NCBI RefSeq assembly: GCF_012911935.1
Contig: NZ_JAAXLA010000005.1
Location: forward strand, 102,565-166,564
Length of the DNA stretch: 64,000 bases
Direction of reading: 5' to 3'
From: Pseudonocardia acidicola
GTDB lineage: Bacteria > Actinomycetota > Actinomycetes > Mycobacteriales > Pseudonocardiaceae
Under the pieces are notes generated by a model, which saw only the letters and a list, made by a program, of their open reading frames with translations, searched no databases and was not told the origin of the DNA. Shown one piece after another: positions 59,290-64,000 of the stretch (positions within the stretch are counted from its first letter, which is position 1; every line of letters starts with the position of its first letter). A program made the translations under genes and the position numbers.

Positions 59290-60429
59290 ATGACGCTCGC
59301 CGCACACCAGCAGGACGGTCTTCTGGGCAAGACCCGTTCCACCCGAGAGAGCAGGATGTTCAACGACCAGAAGATGAAGCTGGGCATCTTCTCGTCCAAC
59401 TGCAGCGGGGGCATCGTCATGAGCGATGCGCCCAGCGGCTTCCGGGTGACGTGGGACCAGCAGCTCGAGATCGCGCAGCAGGCCGACACCATGGGCCTTG
59501 AGGCGCTGGTTCCGGTCGGCCGTTGGACGGGATTCGGCGGTAACACTCACGTCCACGCGGTCTGCTACGAGACCTACACCTGGGCCGCCGGCCTCGCCCA
59601 GGCGACCACCGACATCGAGGTCTTCTGCACCACGCATCTCCCGGTCATCCACCCGGTCGCCGCGGCGAAGATGGCCACCACGATTGATCACATCTCCGGC
59701 GGACGCTTCGGGATGAACCTGGTCATGGGCTGGTTCACCCCGGAGATGGAGCTCTTTGGCACCAAACAGCTCGAGCACGACGAGCGCTACGCTTACGGGC
59801 AGGAGTGGCTCGACTTCGCGATGCGCCTGTGGAACGAGCCCGGCGACTTCGACTTCACCGGGAAGTACTTCAACTCCAAGGGCGCCCACGCCTACCCCAA
59901 GCCGCTGCAGGACCCGCGGCCCGTGCTGCTCAACGCCGGTGCCTCCAGCGCCGGTCAGCGTTTCTCCGCGCGCAACGTTGACGTCAACCTCATCGCGCTG
60001 CCCGTCGAGCAGATCGCCGGCTACGTGAAGGACATCAAGACGCTCGCGAACACCGAGTTCGAGCGCGACCTCGACGTCTGGACCTACTGCCTGGTGATCT
60101 GCCGCGAGACCGAGCGCGAGGCCAAGGCCGCCTACCAGGCCATCGTCGACGAGGGCGACTGGCCGGGCGCCCAGATCGTGATGGACACCCTCGGCATCCA
60201 AAGCGAGTCGTTCTCCAGCCAGATCACCAAGTTCAAGGAGAGCTTCTTGACCAGCTGGGGCGGGCCCTGTCTGGTCGGGACCCCCGAACAGGTCGCGGAG
60301 CAGTTCGGCGAGCTCAGTGACGCCGGCATGGGCGGCGCCGTGTTCGGCTTCCACGACTACGTTCCCGAGCTGCGCGACTTCGGCACCGAGGTCATGCCGC
60401 TACTCAAGAAGTATGGTCTCCGCCACTGA
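59290..60429 (+). CDS. LLM-class flavin monooxygenase (RutA/SfnG-like)
   Basis: 379 residues of the luciferase-like family group that includes pyrimidine and dimethylsulfone monooxygenases: LGIFSSNCSGGIVMSDAPSG, EALVPVGRWTGFGG, IHPVAAAKMATTIDHISGGR, FGMNLVMGWFTPEMELFG and RPVLLNAGASSAGQRFSARN. These two-component enzymes need reduced FMN, which the flavin reductase at 48278 could supply. ATG at 59290 follows GGAGG. It likely cleaves a C-N, C-S or ring bond; the substrate is open. Confidence 0.88.
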   Translation: MTLAAHQQDGLLGKTRSTRESRMFNDQKMKLGIFSSNCSGGIVMSDAPSGFRVTWDQQLEIAQQADTMGLEALVPVGRWTGFGGNTHVHAVCYETYTWAAGLAQATTDIEVFCTTHLPVIHPVAAAKMATTIDHISGGRFGMNLVMGWFTPEMELFGTKQLEHDERYAYGQEWLDFAMRLWNEPGDFDFTGKYFNSKGAHAYPKPLQDPRPVLLNAGASSAGQRFSARNVDVNLIALPVEQIAGYVKDIKTLANTEFERDLDVWTYCLVICRETEREAKAAYQAIVDEGDWPGAQIVMDTLGIQSESFSSQITKFKESFLTSWGGPCLVGTPEQVAEQFGELSDAGMGGAVFGFHDYVPELRDFGTEVMPLLKKYGLRH

Positions 60430-60793
60430 CCCTGGCCCGCCCGCGAGTAGGCCCTCCGGTGCGGCGATCGCCGTCAACCCTCCTCCCGAGCCGGTCCGTG
60501 CGCGGCGTCGATCACGCCAGGTCATGCCCGAGTTCTGAAGCTCGACGTCGACCAGGGTGTCGCCGCGATCCGTCTCCCCGGCTGCCCCGCGACGTAGTCA
60601 ATCTCCAGATCGACGAGGTGCTGGTTGTCGCGACCCGGGACGTTGTTGACACGGCGTGGCGGCTTGATCGAAGGGAGGGCCTCCGGGCTGCGCCGGTGAC
60701 CCCGGCTCCGGATGCCGCGGAGTGGGTGTCTGATGCACTCACATCACGCACGGGGGTCCTCGCGTTGCACGGCGATGCCCGAATGACGGTCTA
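60430..60793. other. Region left of the IS701 element, possibly an interrupted frame
   Basis: No start or family. One plus-strand frame from about 60590 (DEVLVVATRDVVDTAWRLDR to GDARMTVYT) runs into the insertion sequence; joining it with the DNA right of the element continues VYTRPLIIERFPAGWAAA in frame. It may be a gene cut by the IS. Confidence 0.35.
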
Positions 60794-62196
60794 TACTCCA
60801 GCCGCACTTCGTTATGGGATCTTCCGATAGGGTCCGATCTTGTGGAGTCGGCGGAGGATCTCGAGGCGTGGGCGGGTGGCCTGGACGGGTTGTTCGGGCT
60901 GGTGGCGGGCCGGTTCTTCCGGGCCGAGCCGCGGCGGCGGGCGCGGGCGTATGTGCGTGGGTTGTTGGCCCCGTTGGCGGGTAAGAACGGGTGGACGCTG
61001 GCCGAGGTCGCCGGCGACCAGACTCCGGACGGGATGCAGCGGCTGCTCAACGCCGCCACCTGGGACGCCGACGGAGTGCGTGACGATGTGCGGGACTACG
61101 TCGTCGAACACCTCGGCGAGCCCGGCGGGGTGCTGATCGTCGACGAGACCGGGTTCCTGAAGAAGGGCAGCAAGTCCGCGGGGGTGCAGCGTCAGTACTC
61201 CGGCACCGCGGGCCGGGTGGAGAACTGCCAGCTCGGGGTGTTCCTGGCCTACGCCACCGGCAAGGGCCGCACCCTGATCGACCGCGAGCTCTACCTGCCC
61301 AAGTCCTGGACCTCGGACCGGGAACGCTGCCGGGCCGCGGCGGTCCCGGACGAGGTCGAGTTCGCCACGAAGACCACCCTGGCCAAACAGATGCTCGAGC
61401 GTGCCCTCGATGCCGGCGTCCCCGCATCGTTCGTGACCGCCGATGAGGCCTACGGGCAGGACTACAAGTTCCGCTCCTGGTGCGAGCAGCGCCGGATCGG
61501 CTACGTCGTCGCGGTCCCCCGCAGCCAGACGATCCCGCTGTCGGTCGACGGCGACCTCACACAGATGGCCGGTTCACGCCGGGCTGACGACCTCGTCGCC
61601 CGCGCCCCGGAGCAGGCGTGGAAGCGGCGCTCCGCCGGCTCCGGAGTGAAGGGTGAGCGGTTCTATGACTGGGCCGTCGCCTCGCTGTATCCGCCCGAGA
61701 ACGCTCCGGCCGGGTGGGGACGCTGGCTGCTGGTGCGCCGCCAGATCCTCACCCCCGACCAGATCGAGACCGGAGCCGAGCCCGAGTTGGCCTACTACCT
61801 GTGCGCCGGGCCGCCCGGCACCACCGATGACGACCTCATCCGGGTCGCCGGGACCCGCTGGGCGATCGAGGAGTGCTTCCAGACCGCGAAGAACGAGGTC
61901 GGACTCGACCAGTACCAGGTCCGTCGCTACGACGCCTGGTACCGGCACATCACCCTGGCCCTGCTCGCCCACGCCTACCTCTCGGTCACCGCGGCCATCG
62001 CCCCAAAAGACTTGGCAGCGGCCTCATCCCGCTCACCCTCGCCGAGATCCGACGTCTCCTGGCACCTCTGACCCAAATCCCCACCCACACCCTCCGGCGG
62101 ACATGGTCGATCTGGCGACGACGCCACCAACACCGAGCCCGCGGATCCCACTACCGACGCCGCGAACGACATATCTAACGAACTGCGGCTGGCGTA
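60794..62196 (+). mobile_element. Complete IS701-family insertion sequence
   Basis: A 1403-bp element with 21-base terminal inverted repeats, 19 positions identical: TAC(T/G)CCAGCCGCA then (C/G)TTCGTTA, at 60794-60814 and, inverted, 62176-62196. It is flanked by a direct TCTA at 60790-60793 and 62197-62200, the 4-bp target duplication expected for IS701. One transposase gene fills it. Intact ends and duplication indicate a fairly recent insertion. Confidence 0.85.
60842..62178 (+). CDS. IS701-family transposase, C terminus reached by -1 frame
   Basis: The zero frame gives 409 residues with the family motifs VDETGFLKKG, FVTADEAYGQDYKFRSWCEQ and WAIEECFQTAKNEVGLDQYQ carrying the DDE residues. 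The zero frame then ends SSRSPSPRSDVSWHL. The usual C terminus (GLIPLTLAEIRRLL, WRRRHQHRARGSHYRRRE) lies in the -1 frame and stops at 62178 inside the right repeat. The switch point is a C-CCA-AAA heptamer at 62002-62008, of the X-XXY-YYZ form. Full fused length would be 445 residues. Start GTG. Either programmed frameshift or a mutation. Confidence 0.82.
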
Positions 62197-62397
62197 TCTA
62201 TACCCGTCCGCTCATCATCGAGCGGTTTCCGGCCGGCTGGGCGGCGGCGCATCGCCGGAGTATCAACTACCTGGCGGCAGCCGGGCCGGCCCCGAACCCT
62301 GCGCCTGGCCCCGTTGCACTGGCAGTGACCGGCAAACACGTAGCCCATGAGTGGGTTGGCGTGGCCGGCCATGACCCTCTTCGGGCAGCCCCACCTA

Positions 62398-63183
62398 CTA
62401 CTTCCCCTGCCGCAAGGCAGTGCCGCGGAGTAGGAAGTAATGCAGGTCGGACGCATCCCGGCCGGGCGACACGCCGAGCTCTTCGCGTAGGACCCGCCGC
62501 AGCTGGGCGAACACGGCCATCGCCGCGGCCCGGTCGCCCCGGGCGTCCAAGGCCCGCATCAATAGCAGGTATCCGCGCTCGGCCAGTGGATCGGCCGCGA
62601 CCAGCCGGCGCGCAGAGCGCTCGGCGCTCGCCAGCTCGCCGCCGCCCAGTTCCAGGCAGGCCTCGGCGTAACAGGCGGTGGCTCTGGCGTGGGCGAGCCG
62701 AACCTCGTCGCGGTGCCGCAGGACCCAGTCCGCGCTGAGCTCAGGAAGGAACTCCCGTTGGGTGACGAACATGGCGCTCAGCGCCTGGGTCCATGCACGG
62801 CGCCAGTCGGCGATTCCCACTGCGGCCTCGGCGTCGTGCAGAGACGCGGACGCGCGCTCGGAATCCACCAGTCCCCCGGGCGGCAACACCAGCCGCAGCC
62901 CGGTGCGCCCGCGGATCTCGGCGGGTGCAAGCACGGTACGGGTCTTGGAGAGCACCGCATCGAACACGCGCGCGGCGCCTGTCCCAGGCGTCTCGGGCCG
63001 CCACAATTCCTCGATCAGCGAGGACCGCGCGGTCGCCGAGTTTCGGTGCGCGGCCAAGTAGGCCACGAGCAAGCGGGCCCGGCGCCCCGGCAGCTGTCCC
63101 TCGACCGCGCGCCCGTCGACCTCGACGCTGAAGTGTCCGTGCAGCTGGATCCGCACCACGTCATAGTGACAACGTTCCGGCAA
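62398..63183 (-). CDS. BTAD-domain (SARP/AfsR-like) regulator
   Basis: 261 residues. An N-terminal winged DNA-binding part (RIQLHGHFSVEVDGRAVEGQ, then GRRARLLVAYLAAHR) is followed by the bacterial transcriptional activation domain (WVLRHRDEVRLAHARATACY, AADPLAERGYLLLMRALDAR, VFAQLRRVLREELGVSPG). SARP-type proteins activate secondary-metabolite or stress genes in actinomycetes. The GTG at the VRIQLHG codon, nine codons in, could also be the start. No biosynthetic cluster is visible within the window. Confidence 0.8.
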   Translation of the reverse strand: MPERCHYDVVRIQLHGHFSVEVDGRAVEGQLPGRRARLLVAYLAAHRNSATARSSLIEELWRPETPGTGAARVFDAVLSKTRTVLAPAEIRGRTGLRLVLPPGGLVDSERASASLHDAEAAVGIADWRRAWTQALSAMFVTQREFLPELSADWVLRHRDEVRLAHARATACYAEACLELGGGELASAERSARRLVAADPLAERGYLLLMRALDARGDRAAAMAVFAQLRRVLREELGVSPGRDASDLHYFLLRGTALRQGK

Positions 63184-63282
63184 CGTCGCGACAGCTCGGC
63201 CGCAACTGGACCCGGCACACTCCGGTAATTCACAATTCGACGGACGAGTTCATCCCTCGTCGCTCCGCCCGAGGAGTGCGCC

Positions 63283-63444
63283 ATGACGTGTCAGGTCACG
63301 TGTGAGTGCGGGTACCAGGCCCGCGAGAAGGACGAGCAGACGCTGGTCCGCACGGTCCAGCGCCATGTCAGTGACAGTCATCCCGAGCTCGTGGACCAGG
63401 TAACCCCGGACGTGATTCGGGGCTGGATCGAGCTGGTGCCGTAA
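63283..63444 (+). CDS. Small DUF1059-like protein
   Basis: 53 residues: MTCQVTCECGYQAREKDEQT, a central helix LVRTVQRHVSDSHPEL, and the end IRGWIELVP. Cysteines at 3, 7 and 9 and His28 and His33 suggest a metal site. The layout (Cys-Gly-x, then VxxxVxxHxxxxH) matches small DUF1059 proteins of unknown function. The ATG is 6 bases after GAGGAG. It stands alone between a regulator and a transposase scrap. Confidence 0.65.
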   Translation: MTCQVTCECGYQAREKDEQTLVRTVQRHVSDSHPELVDQVTPDVIRGWIELVP

Positions 63445-63449
63445 GCCAT

Positions 63450-63655
63450 CGACCAGCACATCACGCTTCCGGAACGCTGCTACGCACCCGAGGTGGTGCC
63501 GCTGCGCGAGCTGGTCCGAGTCGCCGGGCGTCGCTGGACGGTCGAGGAGTCCTTCCAGGCCGGGAGGGCTTGGCCGGGCTCGACGAGCACCAGGTCCGCC
63601 GCTGGACCTCCTGGCGGCGCTGGACGTTGCTCGCGATGAGCGCGCGGGGATTCCA
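63450..63655 (+). pseudogene. IS701-type transposase C-terminal fragment
   Basis: The frame PLRELVRVAGRRWTVEESFQ continues after a shift with GLAGLDEHQVRRWTSWRRWT, the conserved end region of IS701-family transposases but of a different subgroup from the intact copy at 60794. No ends or catalytic domain. It is a relic. Confidence 0.65.
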
Positions 63656-63675
63656 TTTCAGGCAGGAGGAGCGCC

Positions 63676-64000
63676 ATGACACGAACGATGAGCGGCGGGG
63701 TCGACAGACTGCGGGCGGCGATGGCCGGCCCGGTGCTCGTCTGCGGCGACGCGGGCTACGAGGACGCCCGGGCGATCTGGAACGGCGACATCGACCGGTG
63801 CCCGGCGGTGGTCGCGCAGTGCGCCTCCGCCGCCGACGTCGTGGCCGCGCTCGGCCACGGCCAGGAGGAGGGGCTCGAGATCACCGTGCGCGGCGGCGGG
63901 CACAGCTACGCGGGCGCCTGCCTGACCGACGACGGACTGATGATCGACCTGAGCCGCATGCGCGGCGTCCACGTCGACCCCGACGCTCGCATCGCGCGAT
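63676..64000 (+). CDS. FAD-binding oxidoreductase (BBE/PCMH family), cut by window end
   Basis: The first 108 residues of a berberine-bridge-type flavoprotein. CPAVVAQCASAADVVAALGH and RGGGHSYAGACLTDDGLMID form the start of the FAD_binding_4 domain; the His in GGGHS is the usual covalent FAD site. The ATG follows AGGAGGAGCG. Such enzymes oxidise alcohols, sugars or ring systems. The substrate half lies beyond the window. Confidence 0.85.
   Translation, partial: MTRTMSGGVDRLRAAMAGPVLVCGDAGYEDARAIWNGDIDRCPAVVAQCASAADVVAALGHGQEEGLEITVRGGGHSYAGACLTDDGLMIDLSRMRGVHVDPDARIAR

Noticed and set aside
60780..60800. GTCTATAC before the transposase as a motif copy
   Set aside because: The left block is absent at the fixed spacing; the match comes from the target duplication and IS end.
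62176..62205. ATCTATAC near 62196 as a fifth copy of the shared promoter motif
   Set aside because: It is formed by the IS701 end and its TCTA target duplication, and the left block does not match at the right spacing.
1..64000. tRNA, rRNA or CRISPR loci
   Set aside because: I found no cloverleaf-like sequence, rRNA segment or repeat-spacer array when reading both strands, though without a covariance search a tRNA could be missed.

Overview
The window is high-GC DNA with the gene content of a soil actinomycete of the Pseudonocardia/Amycolatopsis type. It has DUF5753 and DUF6879 regulator pairs, GTG and TTG starts, an EspR-like regulator, F420/flavin oxidoreductases and IS5, IS21 and IS701 insertion sequences. 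This assignment is inferred from gene families only. It looks like an accessory region: two catabolic gene blocks flank a stretch of mobile-element-like and hypothetical genes, with many broken insertion sequences and gene remnants.

Left block (0.1-12.7 kb). A 2H phosphoesterase and IS21/IS5 scars precede a tight five-gene minus-strand operon (7512 to 1366): cyclase-type hydrolase, acyl-CoA ligase, PRISE-like enone reductase, aminoglycoside-phosphotransferase-like kinase and acyl-CoA dehydrogenase. The kinase plus dehydrogenase pair matches the logic of 4-hydroxyacyl-CoA degradation (Pseudomonas lva, animal ACAD10/11). A divergent XRE-TetR fusion regulator and a GTTYAG operator candidate control its upstream end. 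An LLM flavoenzyme, two decayed genes (DUF6545-like and YeiH-like) and a DUF5753/DUF6879 regulatory cassette follow.

Middle block (12.9-33.4 kb). This holds envelope lipoproteins, a two-gene operon of unknown function, a primase-polymerase, an NlpC/P60 wall hydrolase, a two-gene operon encoding a membrane protein and a 2084-residue papain-like/beta-propeller/LamG protein, a PIN toxin-antitoxin pair and an EspR-like regulator. Four genes or divergent regions here share an identically spaced promoter-like motif (TGTACYGATYRA, 10 bases, ATCTATAC), which suggests one regulon. No integrase, relaxase or coupling protein was seen, so a complete conjugative element is not supported.

Right block (34.2-60.4 kb). 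A TetR regulator, acyl-CoA dehydrogenase and SDR are followed by a minus-strand operon of hydantoinase/carboxylase subunits A and B, a zinc-ribbon protein, SDR, thiolase, acyl-CoA ligase and a small hypothetical protein. The set fits ketone carboxylation to a beta-keto acid, CoA activation and thiolysis. After two related AraC regulators around a flavin reductase come an iron-type alcohol dehydrogenase, an alpha-methylacyl-CoA racemase, two more acyl-CoA ligases and two LLM flavoenzymes. A palindrome with core ACC-N4-GGT recurs upstream of the TetR gene and several of these genes, suggesting a TetR regulon.

Right end (60.4-64 kb). A complete IS701-family element has a 4-bp target duplication and a possible -1 frameshift site. 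It is followed by a BTAD-type regulator, a 53-residue protein, a second transposase fragment and the start of a BBE-type FAD oxidoreductase cut by the window edge.
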